Below, in pieces: positions 1 to 14,100 of a stretch of 64,000 nt of DNA. Position 1 is the first letter of the stretch. Each line of letters opens with the position of its first letter. The position numbers and the translations under genes were made by a program. Origin of the DNA: Otis tarda (lineage: Eukaryota; Chordata; Aves; Otidiformes; Otididae); assembly GCA_026413225.1 (NCBI GenBank), contig CM048575.1, positions 8,400,501-8,464,500 on the forward strand, read 5' to 3'. Below the pieces are notes generated by a model. That model ran no database searches, had not been told where the DNA came from, and worked only from the letters and a program-made list of their open reading frames with translations.

Positions 1-484
1 TAAATTCAATTCAAATTGGCAGCAAATCAGTACTGCTAAGGATATACAAGCTTCTACAACCTTTGAGAAAACAGGACGTTGAGTAGAGGAGGGGGAGATC
101 GTTAGCTGCTGCAGGAAGAGAGCTCTGCGTAGAGGTCGAGTCCTCTTAGGCTTTAGAGTTAATCAGGAGACCCATATCCACAGGACAGCAGATACTGCAA
201 GTTAGTGTGTTCGTACAGCTGCTCTGTGTTAAAGCCCATTTAAAACAAACCAAGTTGTACTTGTTAAAACAAAAAAGCTTGGCTGACAACAAATTAACAT
301 TCCTTCTCGGGCAGTAGTCTTGCCATTTATGCTTTGCTTTTGAAGCACCAAATCGCTTTGATTTTCTACAAAAACTTAATTTTGCATATTGGGCGTTAGG
401 GGGTCACGGCCAATTTTGAATGATGCCAAGAAACCAGGTTCATTGTAACTTTAATACCATCTTCCTCATGATGAATATACATCC

Positions 485-537
485 TGGAGGAAGTCGTTTA
501 ACTTCTCTCCACTTGCTTACCCATCTGTAAAATGAGA
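485..537 (+). repeat. MIR/CORE-SINE-like fragment
   Basis: The segment carries a TTTAACTTCTCT block followed by CCATCTGTAAAATGAGA. This resembles the part of the mammalian MIR consensus with a TTAACCTCTCTGTGCC block and a CATCTGTAAAATGGG block. The recognition is from memory of the consensus, and the fragment is short and old. A RepeatMasker run with amniote ancestral libraries would confirm or refute it. Confidence 0.45.
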
Positions 538-3231
538 TTTTTGTTTCTTGGCTTCTCAGGGAAATATTTTAAAGCTCACTCCATGTTTATTGCTGTTTTA
601 AAAGTTTAGAGCATTATTAAAATTTTCAATATTTTGGAAGGGGACTTCAGTGGGCTCAAACATACAGGAAAGCAGAGGGTGCATGTAATAGTTTACAGGT
701 AGGAATTTCTCTAGCAGATGTGTTTGGCTTCCTCCTGTGTCTTGTCTTGCCCACAGGTGCAAAACTTTAGTAAGAATAAAAGGAAAACTTAAATATATGC
801 ATATTTTTAACAAGAGTCTGATATCTTCTGGCCCCTCTCTTTTTAATTTGTTACTGATTTACCATAGCTAGCAAAAAAAAAGGAGGGGAATGTAGTAATG
901 TGGTGGAGACCAGCAGGACCCCCACTTAGGCATTGACAGGGGAGAAGCTGAAGGAATTGAAACCACAAGTTTTACTACGTTTTATGGCGTGAAGTAATGC
1001 ATTAACGGTCTGATTCTCATGCTGTGTTTCTAAATGGCAGCAATACTTAGTCAAAACGCTCCTCAAGTATTCAAACACAAAGGCAAGAGTTATTCACTGC
1101 AGAGGGAGCCTGTTCAGTTATCCCACATGCACCAAACCACTCAAAAGGGAGCATTATCTGGTGGTCAAGCAGAGCTCTGCAAAGCCCTGAGCAAGACTAG
1201 GTTCTGCTCCCAGCCCTGTTGCTGTGACTTCCTGCAAAAAGAGGGGGTTTAACTGAAAAATGGTGAGGCAGCTTCTTGCCCAATAGAATCTGGAAGACAA
1301 TGGGAAGACATAGAAGGGAGAAGGATTAAACAGCAGGATTTTCTCTGCACTTCCTTTTTTTTTTCTTTTTTTTTTCTTCAGTGTTGCATATTTAATTGTA
1401 GTTACATTAACCAACACTTATTGATTCCCTTCTGCCCTTAGCTGATTTTGCTTGGCAATTTCTTTGTATTTCAGTTGTGCTGGCCATGTGCCTGACCTGC
1501 TCTTAAATAGATGGTGATCCAAGGAGGCAAAAGAAGTAATGGTAGGAAATACTGTTGGGTTCTTCCTAGGTTGTGTATCTGATCTGGTTGACTCTCTAGC
1601 GAGCTTGTGAAACAGCAACTTTTATTTGTTCTGCGATAGCACTTAAAAGAGCTATTGGACAGAGATTTGAAATCATCACTGGCAACTGAGCAATGGCATG
1701 CTTTGGGGTCCCTGTTGCTTTTTTTTTTGACCTTTTAAAATTCCTGAGGCTCTCAGCACAACTGCAAAGTCCCACAAGCCAAAGCAATCACTGAGCTGAG
1801 GTATCTTGCTTGACAGGTAAAAGTTATTCCCTCGCAGCTGAGCTTTCTGTGCAGTACAGCTCTGAAGATGTACATCTCCCTCCACTCATTGCTTGGCTCT
1901 TTAGAGGAGCAGGTCCCTTATTCTAAAGGAGTTAATTTGCTTAGCTGCACCTCTTTCTTCATCTCCCTTGCTTTTTGCCACCAATAAGCAGCTGATGGAG
2001 TTTCAGCCTGTTGAAAGTTTGCCGTCTTTCTTGATTGGATTTTGGATCGCACGGCTGCCAGTAATACTATTTCTCAAAGCCCAAGCTTTGAAAATTACTT
2101 AGCCGTATGTTTGGCAGTTCAGTTAACAAGTCGCATAATTACAGTTCTAGGAGCAGATCCAGTACCTTTAGAAAGTGCAGTGGAATCTAAATACCTTCTT
2201 CCTTCTCTGCCTTGAAATGTATTCATTTCTTTCTCCTCTAAATGGCAACGGAATTAATTTTGGAGAGACCTGTTGCTTGAAGTAGAGTCAGTGGATTAAT
2301 AAAAGCGTTAATTATTAAAGCCTGCAAATGCTCCCTAATGATTGTTTGCTGCAAAGTTAATGTTTGATTAGAGAAGGTCATCTGCAAGCCTGAGTAGAAA
2401 ACCTGTATCTGTAATAGCAGATTGTAATTGTGTGCTTTCACAATTACTTTCTCGTCCTGATACACACTGGTGCTCTCTACTACACTCCGCCTGATCATCC
2501 CAAACAGTGAGCTTGGAGGAAGAGCTGTTTTGTCACAGGACAGCTGTAACCCAGAAGGTCACCCTTTTTAATTCAGTGGGAGTGATTACATCTGTTACTG
2601 TGTTTCCTAAGATGAGGCATGGGCACCTTATTCTGTATTCCTACCTGCAAACGCGCCTCAGGCAGAGGATGGTTTGTAGTGTTTTGCAGCCCAAAGTGTT
2701 TTGCAGTTTCCCGACAGCTAAATTACACATAGCAGATATGGAAGGGAAATGAGCAGATTCTATGTTTTTATGCCCATAATCTGTGCTGAAATGACGTGCA
2801 ATTGGAAGCGTCTACCGATAATCTGTGCTGCAAAACCTCAGCCTGCTGTGCAGCCATAGTGGTGGAGGGTGTCATCCAAAAACCTTGGCGTGCAGTTGCC
2901 TGTATATGATCTTCAGGTGTAATTGAATTGAATGGCACCAGCAGGTATCCTCCCTCAAAGAAGCGGGCATCCCATTGCTCCAGCTGAAGAATTATCTCTA
3001 TTAATTTTAGGTCTAAGGCATGCTGCTGAGCCTTCTTGATCCGATCTCATAGGCGCAAGTTACCTGCAGACTAGCCAGAGCCTATGACAGGGTTTCAATA
3101 CTGAATCCTGTGCTTTGACTATTTTCTTCTACGGAAAATTAATTGGAAAGAACATGAAGAATCTGGCTTAATATTTTTATTTTTCTGAAATGATGGTTGG
3201 TAGTACTAAGAGTGGAAAGAGACCTCAGTTT

Positions 3232-3335
3232 TTCCCAGCCCTGCCACTTGCTTTCTTTGTGGTTTTGGGCAAAGCATTTAACCTGTCTGTGCTTTGAAGG
3301 TTTTCCAATTTAAAATGAGAATGGTAACATACAAC
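3232..3335 (+). repeat. MIR/CORE-SINE-like relic
   Basis: About 100 bases follow the order of the MIR core and 3' half: CTGCCACTT, then a TGTG-N-TTGGGCAA block, then TTTAACCTGTCTGTGC, a TTTTCC block and TAAAATGAGAATGG. The order and spacing match the MIR consensus as remembered, with scattered substitutions. This is the clearest of the ancient SINE relics in the window and implies an insertion predating the bird-mammal split. Confidence 0.6.
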
Positions 3336-6300
3336 CTTGAGAAAAACCCTCGAGAGCCTTGTAGGAAGGGCGTTGTCACAGTGCTGCCAAGTTCTGTAGT
3401 TGTTAGGAGAACGGATGTTTAACTTTACAATTTAAAACAAAACAAAACCCTCTTTGAGTAAAACATTGCATTTAGCTACTGGGTTTTAGGCATTAATAAT
3501 ATTGCAAGTCCCCATAGACACTCATTGTTTCACTAGCGGAATGAAATTAGTGTGTTTTGCAAAAGGAAGCACAGTAAGAGGGGGAATATCAAGAGGTGAA
3601 TGTCTGCCAGAGGTGAACAGTCAATAACAAAAAGAGAGGGAGAAGACAAATGCTCTTCAGCAGCTATACCTCGAATGAACAAGGGACACAATGTAAGAAC
3701 GTTCTTTATACTAAAGAAGGCATTCAGCACGTAAAATCAGAGCTGGAAAGGATGGTTGCTGACATGAAGAAATAAAAACAACCTGCTGCTTTGTCTTTCA
3801 GACAAGAGCCTGGGAAGTGACTGCTATAAAAGCACTGTTCCCAGAGGAGGAGGATGAGGACTTCTGAGATGTCTCCTGTGACACGCAGCACCAGAAGAAG
3901 CCCTGTCAGTCTGATAAAGGATCATGAGAAATCATCAGGTGGGAGAGAACTTAAATAATTCTGATCTTTTAATATAGGCAAGCTCTTAGACTTCATGGAC
4001 TGTCCATGCAATTGTTGCCACTTTGGGGATCTCTTCATTAACCGCTTAGATGTTCACAGGCAGGCTCAAAGGAACAGCTTCTGTCTCCTGGGATTTTGGC
4101 TCCTTGTTTTGCAGCTTCAAATTAGCTGATGAAAGGGGATTGAGCAGAATCCAAGCTGCACGTGCTCCCATCTTAGTGAAATACAGAGAAATCTCCTGAC
4201 AGATTCTGACAACAGGATCTACAGCAGCTAGAAAACAAGGAGCTGCAGCAGCGCAAAAACAAACACACGCTGTCTGGGACTTCAGGGGTTTTCTATATCC
4301 AGCCAATTAAGATTTATCCGTCCTCTTTTCACTATAATTCACAGGGACATGGGAATGTTTCAGTTACACCAGCTCTGCTAGGCAGTGAATGACTGTGGGA
4401 CGCCGGGAGCTGGGGAAGTTCCTGCTCGTATCTGTGACTACACGAGCGTGGGGTGAAGCAGCCTGTCTGTACTCTGCCAGAGCCTACAATTAAGCCTCTC
4501 AAGCCTGTTTAAATGATATCGAGGCACAGCTCCAGCAAGAGGTCTCTCCATTTCGCTACCCTAATTTATGCTTGCTGTTGATCACTTAATGTGCCCCATT
4601 TGAGCATTTCACTCAGCAGAAGAAAGGTCAACAAGGGAGAGCAGAGTTCTTGGCTCGCACATCTGCGATGCCAGGCTCTTCAGGAAGTGTCTGACACTTG
4701 TGCATCTCTACGGTGTTGGGTGAAGGATGTCAGTAGTTTAGCCGTGGAGTAGGTCAGTATTTGTAAGCTGTCCGTGGGAGAGCCTCTGATTTCTTCTCAG
4801 ACTGATGTTGGTGGAGTATGGGCCAGGCTGCACATGACAGGTTGGTAGGTTTTGGGATTTGGTTTTTTTTTTTTTAAAGTATAATCAGCAGGAAAAAAGG
4901 CCAGAAATACATCTTGTCTGAGAAAAGCCTCCAAATCCTGTATCCAGTTGAAACTGCAGAAAGAATGAAGGTTGGCAGAACATAATTATCTACATTGGGG
5001 TTCAGCCAGGAGCCTGGGGCTCACGCTCCTCCTCCTGTGAAACTGCCGTTGGATGTTTGATAGCTATATTGGGTCCAACCACTCCGTTTTATGTATCCCT
5101 TGAAAGGCTGGAGTTGCTGGAGCAGGAAACTGCCTTGGCTTCCTGCTAGAGCTAAGACTGTGTAGTAGCACCTACCAGATCTTTCCTAGCCACAGCTTGC
5201 AGCACCTGAATTTTCTTTGTCAATCCCTACCTGGGTTCGGTCACCTGAGAGCCTGCTTCTTCACATGTGGGGTCTGGCAGGACCACAGCCCAGAGGCAGT
5301 ACGTCTGCAGGCTCCGTGCGCAGCTTTGTCTTTATTACCGCTATGGCAGGCGACCACATCTTTGATCTGCTTCTCGCCCGCGCCCTCCCACATCGAGCTG
5401 AACGCTCCCCCGGCGCCTGCAGCAGGGAGGGAATGCAAGATCTGCAAGTTCTCTGTGCCTGAGGATTTTGCTGGTGCAGTTCCCTGAATCCCTTCTCTTT
5501 TGGCCACGTTTAAACACGTCAGCACAGCGTGGCAAGGTAGGGCAGCTTGCGTTTGCCAGTGCATGAAGAGGAGAGCCCTGGATTCGTTGCTGTGGCTGTG
5601 TAACAAGCCCTGCCTTGTTCCATCCTGGTGTGATCAACAGGGCCGGGGCTTGCGTGGGAGGGATGTCATTACGGGCTCTGCCCAGCTACCCTCAGCAAAT
5701 GTGCTCCGGCTAGCTGGGCTAGCAAGGGGGGGATCAGATGTCTGTGTGTCACTGCTTTGTCCCAGTGGCCAGAACGTACCAGAAAAGTTCTTTCTTCTGA
5801 TTCTTTGGTATAAATATTTCATGCGACCCATAAAGTCCCAGTGGAGGCTGTGCTGTGCACTCTGAACATGGGCCACGTGAATGGAAGTGGTGTATTAATT
5901 ATTATGAAACAGCTCTGAGAAACAAAGGCAGGTTGCCATGGAAGCACCAGCAGCGACAATGTCACCTTATTTTTTTAAGATGCTTTCAGTGTTCAAAACA
6001 CAATTTCCCTTCTCTTTCAAAATAGACAATGGCAAAATATCCCAGTGGAGGGGGAGATGGGGCTGTGTCCGTAGGCTGTGCAAAACTTGACTCCCCTTTA
6101 TTACAGCTGAGAAATCAACCTTGTGCCTGAGCCAAGGGTAAAGGGCACAGGGGGCTGCAGGTGGAGAAGCTGACCCAGGAGGGAAAGGAAAGCGCAGGCT
6201 GGAGATCAGGGGAGCAGGCTGTTCCTTCTCCATCCAGAGATGTAAGGGCTGGGGACCCACAGGGCAGCTAGTCTTGTGACCCCTGCTCCTTGGGAGGTTT

Positions 6301-9300
6301 GGGGTGTACCAGGAGAAGAGTTAAACATTGAAGAGGATTAGAAGAGGGACACAGGAAGCCCTCTCTGAGAATTTGAATGGAATAAATTGAGATCTTGTAT
6401 GAGAGAGGAAATGAGGCAAGCAGTGATGTTGAGAATTGATAATACGGATTTCATGAATGCGAAAATTCAAATTATGGGAGAGCAATGAAAAACTATAATA
6501 GTAAGTGCCTGGAAGCTTGGTTCTCCCTGCCCCTTTCAGTCATGTATGCAAAGCAAAAAGGTGACCTTTTAACCTGCTTTTTCATAAACCTTTTGCTGCC
6601 TGACTTGCCCCAGGAACTTGTAGTTTTAATGCATGTAGCCAGCACTGGCAAATCTAAAGGAATAATCATTTGTAGCCAAGTCTTGACTTGTCTGCCCTCA
6701 GCTAGTCCCATCTGCAGGCATGCATTTGAAGGCAGTAACGTATAACTGGTTGCGTGGTGCCCTCTGCTCGCCAAGCCGATGGCAGGCGGGTTCCGCCTCT
6801 GCTGAGCCGTGGCGCGGTCCCTGCCCCGCTCCACCTGCATGTGTTACCGTGCAAACGGGTCGCTGTGGGCTCAGGCAGCTGCTGTGGCCCCGCCGATGGG
6901 CATCGGCTGATGGATTTACTGAGCCGCTGAAATGCGGTCACCTACAAGCTGGTGTCCTGCAGACTTACAGGTGTTAATCGCAGAGATGCAACGTTTGTCC
7001 TATTCTGGTTGTGCTTGTCCTGTAACATGAATTATTTCTGCCTTCAGAGTTGTGTGTCTTTTGATCCTGCAGTTAGTCTCTCACTTCACATTTGTACTCT
7101 TGCAATTGCCTAATTTCTTGATTCTGTGGCCCCTGCTCATTTTTTGGGTAGTCTTTGCTGTAGTACAATGCATGCTTATAAACCTGTGCTGTTAGCCACC
7201 GACACAAGACAAGGTCCTTACAGATACTTCTGCAGTGCTCAGGGCATAAGTAGAAATAGATTTACTGAACTCATGCTGTTCAGAACTGGTGGGGAAGAAA
7301 AGTTAAAATTTCATAGATTTCTAAGAGCCAGTGTCTCTGCTCTCTGAAACCTTTCAGTGCAAGGATTTCTGCTTCCTTGGAGGATCTTTGAGACCCACAT
7401 GGCTAACATTGAGGGCAGCAAGTTTCCTCTAGGAAGGCTAGGATCACGGTCGAGGAGCTGGGACTCTGTCTGTCAGGTAGTTCATGCTTACACAGGGAAT
7501 TGTGTCCCTCTGTTTTTCACACCAGGAGATGGGCTACCCCGTCATTCATGATTGGCCTTGAAATCTTGGACTAAAAAGGAACACTGCAATCCACTGTGTG
7601 CTTGAGAAATTCACACATACTCCAATAGAGTTACTAAAAAATGTATTTTAACCAAGTAACTAATTACTTTGTCTAGCTCAGCCTTAGTTTTGTGTTGTTT
7701 GCCTCTGAGGTGATAAGGTTTTATTCTAGGCCAAAACAAAAATCAAAGCATAAACCTTGCAATGTCTTTCAGTGACCTTGGGATGACCACGTGCAGAAGG
7801 AAGACTGCAATATTCCAGCTGTTAAATCAAGCGATTGTGGATTTTGATTCTTTGCTGAAAGGCAGTGATATCTCCCTGCAATAACAGCGTGAGCCAGAGC
7901 CAAACCAGCAGGCAGCAGGCGGGCATAGATGAAAAGTAAGTACTCTCCTTAGATTCATTTTAATTCCCCCTGTATCTTATGATAACTGCTAAATCATCAG
8001 CACCAAGAATAGCATTTGCAGTTATTAAAAGCATCCGTCAGTCCACTTAGCCACTGTAGCTGGTGCTAACCCCAATCTGTCTGTTTTATGCTCCTGCTGT
8101 GTTGACTCTGCACCTCTGCAAGGATAACAGGGGTGCTGATTTAAAGAGGAGGATGGCAGGCGGCGTTGGCTATGCCAGAAAGCAGAGGAAGACGCACAGA
8201 GACTTTGAAATTACTTTTGTAAAGGAAAAAAAGAATAGAAAATTGATTTCTCAGATATTTGGCCCTGCCAAGCCTCAGCCCCCACCCAAAAGAGCTGTGA
8301 CACTGCTTGCTGGAATTGAGCTATGAACACATTTCATTTGCATCAGTGGCTGGGCAATCAGCAGGATGGTTTCAAGGAGTCCCTGGCACACAGGCTGGAG
8401 CATGTGGTAAGTGGACTTCACAGCTGAGTGTCTCGTTGTTCTTGGTTGTTTGGTCTCTGCCTGGCACATCCCATGAACTGCAGTGAGACTTAAAAGCTCC
8501 CAGCATCCCTCCACAGGCAATTTTAATGCTTTGGCAACTGGGCTTGGAGGCTCTGGCATGAAACCCCTTCTTCTAGAGTGATGAAGATGACGACCTCCTA
8601 ATCCTAGAGAGCAAATGTCAGCCTGAAGCTCAGGAAAGGGAGAAAAAAAGCCCCAAAGCATCAAAGGGGACACAGATGGTCAAAAATGGATGGAGAGGAC
8701 AGCTGCCTGGCAGGAAGCCTGTGGGCATTAATATGAAAGTGATTGTTCTACAGATGCACAGTTCTTCTAATAAACCAAGTTCTAGCAGCTAATGACAAGA
8801 TGGGAGCCATTTAACTAAACAGCAGGCAATACAGATTTTCCAGTACATTTCTGATGGATTTTTTTTTTTTAAACTAATGAGATTTGTGTGTTTTGTGTTT
8901 GTTTGTTTGGGTTTTTTTCTTTTTAAAAAAGCCTCCTTTCATTTGAGTTTTAAAAAGGTTCCTGTATTTCCTGTCCCTTCCATCTCCAACCTTAATGTAC
9001 AGCAGCTGCTGACAAGTCCAACTCAATGTCTGGATGCCATACGAGTTTGCAGTGCCAGCAGCATGCAGTTTTTAACAGCCTGAGTAGTCAATCCCTTTTC
9101 TGTCTGGTCCTCGGTCACTGGCAGTGCCTGTGATGCCGTGATCAAGCCTGCTCACAAAGCCAGGCTGAGTTCGGTGCACGGATGGACAAGCTGCGTGAGA
9201 AGCCAGCTCCAGCACCAAGCTGCTGGCAGTGAGATGTTTTGGGTTTGCTCCTGCCCCAGCCCTCCAGCATGCAGCAAGGAGAGAGCCGTAGCCTGAGAGA

Positions 9301-9404
9301 AAATGTCGTGAAAGTCTGTACCTTGAACTCTCGCCATTGTTAATTAACCACGTAATCTCTCTCTTGTGCAGCACTCTTCATTAGTTCGTTTGTCTTGCTC
9401 TCTT

Positions 9405-9537
9405 CATTTGGCAGATGGAGAAGCTAAAACACGGAGAACCAACATTTTGGCCAATTGTCATCCATCGAGCCCATCTGCAGAAGCCAAAATAAACCAAAGC
9501 TCCCCAAATGCCAGACCAGCACGCTAACCACAAGGTA
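9405..9537 (-). repeat. MIR-like relic, reverse orientation
   Basis: Read on the minus strand, the segment shows MIR order. On the plus strand a GGCAGATGGAGAAGCTAAAA block resembles the reverse complement of the CATCTGTAAAATG region. It is followed about 90 bases later by GCCAGACCAGCACGCTAACCAC, which resembles the reverse complement of the MIR 5' end (GTGGTTAAGAGC...). The two ends in the right order and spacing make this more than a chance match, but the middle is badly decayed. Confidence 0.45.
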
Positions 9538-11082
9538 ACGCTGCTTCTCCTGTTCTCCCTATAAAATTTGATAAAATTAGTCTTATTTCTCCCTGTGATG
9601 CTTCTTGAAGTGCTGGAGTGCCACACTCGACTGATTCCCAGATGATTCCTACCTCAAAACTTGGTGCCTCTCGCTCTGTGAAAGAGCACATCGTTTGATG
9701 TCTGATAAATAACACAGCACTTGCAGAGCCACAGTGACTGGAGCAGAGGGTAGGGAGATTTGATGCTCCTTTGCCAAGAATGGGCAACTGGGGCTGTAGC
9801 GGTTAGTCCCCGTGTCAGGCTTGCTGGTGCTGAGACCATTTTTGGAGTGGAAGGTCTGTCCTTGCCACGACAATGCTCTAAATTTCTGCTTGCTCATATC
9901 AGACACACACCAAATGTGGATCTCTCACTGAGCCAATGGTGGGCTGCAGGAGAAGCAAAATATCCTTTCTCATGCCCTGCGCAGCAGCTGAGGATGTTTC
10001 TTCTAGCCTGGCACCCTCGACTCACCTCCCGGAAACTGCATGCAGAGCACTGTTCCCAAAATGCGAGGTGATGCGATAGGAGCCCAGCGCCCCTCAGCAC
10101 AGTCCCTCTTCAGCAACTGGAGAAAAACGAACAATGACAAAAGGTGCCCTTAAGGGTATTTGCTTCCCAGAGGAATGCACTTAAGGGCTCTGTGAAGCGC
10201 ACTGATGTTATTAAAAGGATGTGCGCAGGGAAGCGCTTGTCAGCCCTAAGTGAAATTGATAAAAAGATGTTTTATGCAACAGGCTGCATTTAAATCTAAG
10301 GGACAATTTAAGCTGCTTTGTGGGTAATAGCATCTCTTTGATTGAGAAGCTGTGTTTTAAATATGGAATTAGTGAAAATGAGCGTGTTGGTGACCCTGTT
10401 TTCAGGGAAGGCACTGTTATGCATGTTGCAGTGAGCAATGGGGCTTGAGGCACAGTGGAGTGACTTTAACCCTTCAGTGGCTTTCACCTGATTAAGGACA
10501 AGCCCCTTGATGCTCTTCTGGCGTGTCAGAGGCGTGGGTTTGGTCGCTGACCACTGTGTGGTGACTGTGCTCAGTTGGGAGCACCAGATTTGAGTAGAGA
10601 AGTGCAAATGCCCAGCTGCAGGCTTTTAACAGACTGACAGCAGAGAGACATCCATGCCAGCCTGGATCTGAAACCCTCTCCTGGTTAATTGCCTCTTGCC
10701 TGTGCAAGATCAGCCTCCGTTTCAAATGACTATCACATTCATTATCATTCCCTTTCTGAGCTGTCATCCAACGTTACTGTGCCCTGCTGCACTGAACCCC
10801 AGATTTGGCTCCTTTTCAGTGCTCCCTTGATGCAGTTTGGCATCTCTCTGGGCGAGAAGTGCTATTGCTGCCACCTTCCCCTATCAGTGTCCCTTTCTTG
10901 TAGTGCCCTTCTGCCTCGGCGCTCAATACCATCAACTCAGTAATTAGCATCACATGGAAATGGAATTGTCAAAAGGAGCTTGCATCAGAGCTGAGCAAGT
11001 CGGCAGGATTACTGGTGTCTCCTTTGGTCTTTCGTCATCTTTTTAACTTATTTTCTTCATCACTTTATTAGTCATGATCACA

Positions 11083-11126
11083 TATAAGGATTAGACTGAG
11101 AGCCTGTTGGGGCAGGCTCTGTGTCT
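11083..11126 (+). repeat. Possible ancient LINE/SINE 3'-tail fragment
   Basis: An ATTAGACTGAGAGCCTGTTGGGGCAGG block followed by CTCTGTGTCTCC resembles the ATTAGACTGTAAGCTCC-TGGGGCAGG-ACTGTGTCT motif common at the 3' ends of ancient amniote L3/MIR3-type elements. It is only one motif long, so the family assignment is weak. Confidence 0.35.
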
Positions 11127-14100
11127 CCATACTCCTTCTGCAGCATGCCTGCAGTGCTGCAGGCAGCTAGAAACCAGTATCAAGGACAGCTGTTTGGTCC
11201 CTACCCCATCACTGGCTCGCATCCTCTCTCCTCCTTCAAATTGTGTGCTAAATCTCCAAAGCAATTGAGGGGGGATGTTTCCAGAGGAGCTTCAAGTGGC
11301 AGCAGATGTACAGGGAGTTGTCCTGCCCAGCCAGGTAGAACCAGCTGCTAAAACCACAGCTGGTAAGCACTGGTAAGCAGCTGAAGTGGCTGCTAAAAAG
11401 GGTCTGAACAAGCTCTTACTCCTTGATGGTGCCCCTCTTGGGAGTTGCCCCCATCCTCCTCTGCCTAGTTCCAGTCATCCTGGACTGTGCTGCGTGCCCT
11501 GGTCCTGCTTTCGGCACTGACCATCAGCACATGCCAGGAGAGGGCTGGGTGCCGAGCCCCTCTGCCAGGACAACTCTCTCTGCTCCTCCAGGAAGCACGG
11601 AAGTACGTACGAGCCTCCAGTGCAGCAAGGGGAAAAAGCTCAGAACCTGGCACAGCTGCTTGGTGCAGTTAAATATGGAACAACTTCTCTGCTGCTGCAA
11701 CTCATCCTCTTGGCCATGAATTTTGGGTTTCCCTTTTGGCAGCAGCATCAGAGAATTTGCAGATTAAAAGCTGCACAGCAGAGGAGTGGGGCTGAAGCAG
11801 GAAGAAACACCACACTGTAGCTTTGCCAGGCCCCCCTGAACGTGCTCCTCTCTTGTCTCGCTGCCACTTCCTACAAGATTAATGCAGAGAGCACGCAGAA
11901 AATGCCTTGGCAGAAATAAACATGTTTTCCGTCCATCTGGGAATCCCAGCAATCTCTGTTGATGCTCCTGCTCATAGCCAAGCCACGAGCTTTCAAAACA
12001 CCGTTGGGACCCATTTTACAGTAGCGTTTCCAAATAAAGAAGGCAGTTCTTACACAGCAGTTTGCAGGGCTGAGAAAGGAAGCAAAGCCATGTGTTGTCT
12101 CATTTGCAGGTGCTTTGACCTCTTTTTCCTGAGACTGTTTTGCAGCAATACTTCCATTCTCCTCTCCCTTTATCTCCCCATTCTAGGATGCTAAAAAATT
12201 CCCCGGGGAGATACTGTTGCTGTTCACAAGTAGCAGGACCGCAGGATGTGGAGGATAAGAGCCTGTGAGACTCCGGCACCCCGCTGCAAGGATAGCTTGG
12301 GCACGGCTGCTTTGCACGCCAGCAAAGGTTTGCAGTAAAGCTAGGTTCTTCCAAAAGGATTAGGCTGACTTCTTAGCCAATTTACGTGCTGACTGAGGAC
12401 GATTCTGGGGAAGGCAGAAACGCCCAAGGGCTAGAGCAGGAGCTACAGTCCAGGAGATACCTTCTGTGCTGGCAGGCCAGGAAACGTCTCTTCAGCGCAC
12501 TACAAGTGGATGTCAGATGCGCTGGGGAACCGTGAAGAGGGGGATACGGTCACTCCTGATGTGGCAAGAGAGGCTGGAGAAGCATCGCTCCAAGGAACTG
12601 CTCATATGCTGGATGTCAGCGGTGACCCCAGTGCCCTCTTTTGGGGCTGGCTCTGGCAGGAGGGGGCTGTACAACCCCTTCCCTCACTGTTCATTGCTGA
12701 GAACTTGAAGAAGTCCTCTTGCAACTGGGGCTAACATGCAGCTGTCAGAGCCAGCGGTACCCGTGGCCCGGCTCAGAGCAGCAATTTGGCAGTGGGTGGA
12801 AGCAGTGTGACTGCAAAGACTGTGCGGACAGGAGGTGATGTGCCAGGATAGCACCACTTCGTCCGGTCCCATTTTCAAGCAGGTGAGGTATTTTTCTGCT
12901 CTGTGGATACTGCATCCTTCTGCAAACACATCAACTGTCCAGTGCCCCTGCAAGCTTCTTGGCTGCTATATTTCTTTCCTCATTAAAGTTAAAACACCCA
13001 GACCTACGTATTTAAAAGCCCTTCCTGTTCTTGTGTTCGCCAAGCTACCTGTCCCTGCACTTCCATTCACCCAGAAGGATTTGCTCAGGAGTAGGGGCAT
13101 CTGCTTTGCCGTTGACTGTGGGAAGAGTGAGCTGCTAAATGTCTAGGGGACAGGAATGTGCTGAGAAAAATCAATATTTTATGATACTTTCCCAGGCAGG
13201 CAGGTCAGAGGGGCTTACAGCCTGGAGGGAGATGCGCTGCCTGACCCACAGCTCCTGGCAAGTGGAGATGCCACATTTAGAAACAACCAAATGCTGTGGA
13301 ACTTTAGGAAAAGGGAGTCAAGCACTCCTGTTGCCTGCTGCGCAGCCCTGGCTTCCTCAGAATGCTGAATGACCAGGAGAGATATTTTCCCCTGAGATAG
13401 TGGTGCATGCTTTGGTTTCCGTGCTGCACCAGTAAAAGGAGCTCCCCCCGGATGGAAAGCTTGCTGGATTTCTGTCAGCCAGACCCTGCACCTCCTCCCG
13501 GGTGTCAGCAGGGAAATCTCCCAGCACAGCTGCATGGCTTTGGGGGTTTCTCCACTGTTTGGGGGCACCAGGGTGTGGCCAGGGCTTGGCACTTTTGCCA
13601 CTGTAGCTGGTGGGGCAAATGCCCATGTCCTGCTCCAGCTGACAAACTGGTTCCCCAGGGCTTGTTCCTTTCCAGCTCTAGCATCTGAGAAGAAGTGAAT
13701 TCCCCGACCTTCAGGGAGTGCGTGAAACCCGTAGGACCTGAATATCTTTGGGACCTCATTGCTCTGACAGGCAGGGGTGAAACCAGCTGCTGGATACGGG
13801 AGCTGTTGGGGCAGACGTGCTGGCACAGACAGTGCCTGCGTACTTCTTCCTCAGAATAACCCCCTCATCCCTGAGGATATGGCATGCAAGTATTTTTTTT
13901 TTTCATTCCCGAGTTAGATGCCATGTTGCCCCTTTCACTGCAGGGACAGACCAGGCAGCTCTGCTCTCTAACCAGAAGCAGCACCTGGTGTAGCCACGTA
14001 TTCTGGGGCAGGAGGGCAGCCAGTGCCCGCCTGCAACCCAGGGCTGGTGGCCAGAGAGAGAGGAGAGCCAGGGCACAGCTCGTGCACTGCTTCTCTCCAA

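Noticed and set aside
1-900. 3' end of MACO1 at the left edge
   Set aside because: Expected from human gene order, and AATAAA is present at 775, but no coding sequence or other support is visible.
13215-13826. 203-codon minus-strand open frame
   Set aside because: GC-rich region with several overlapping frames on both strands, no domain and no splice-supported partners.
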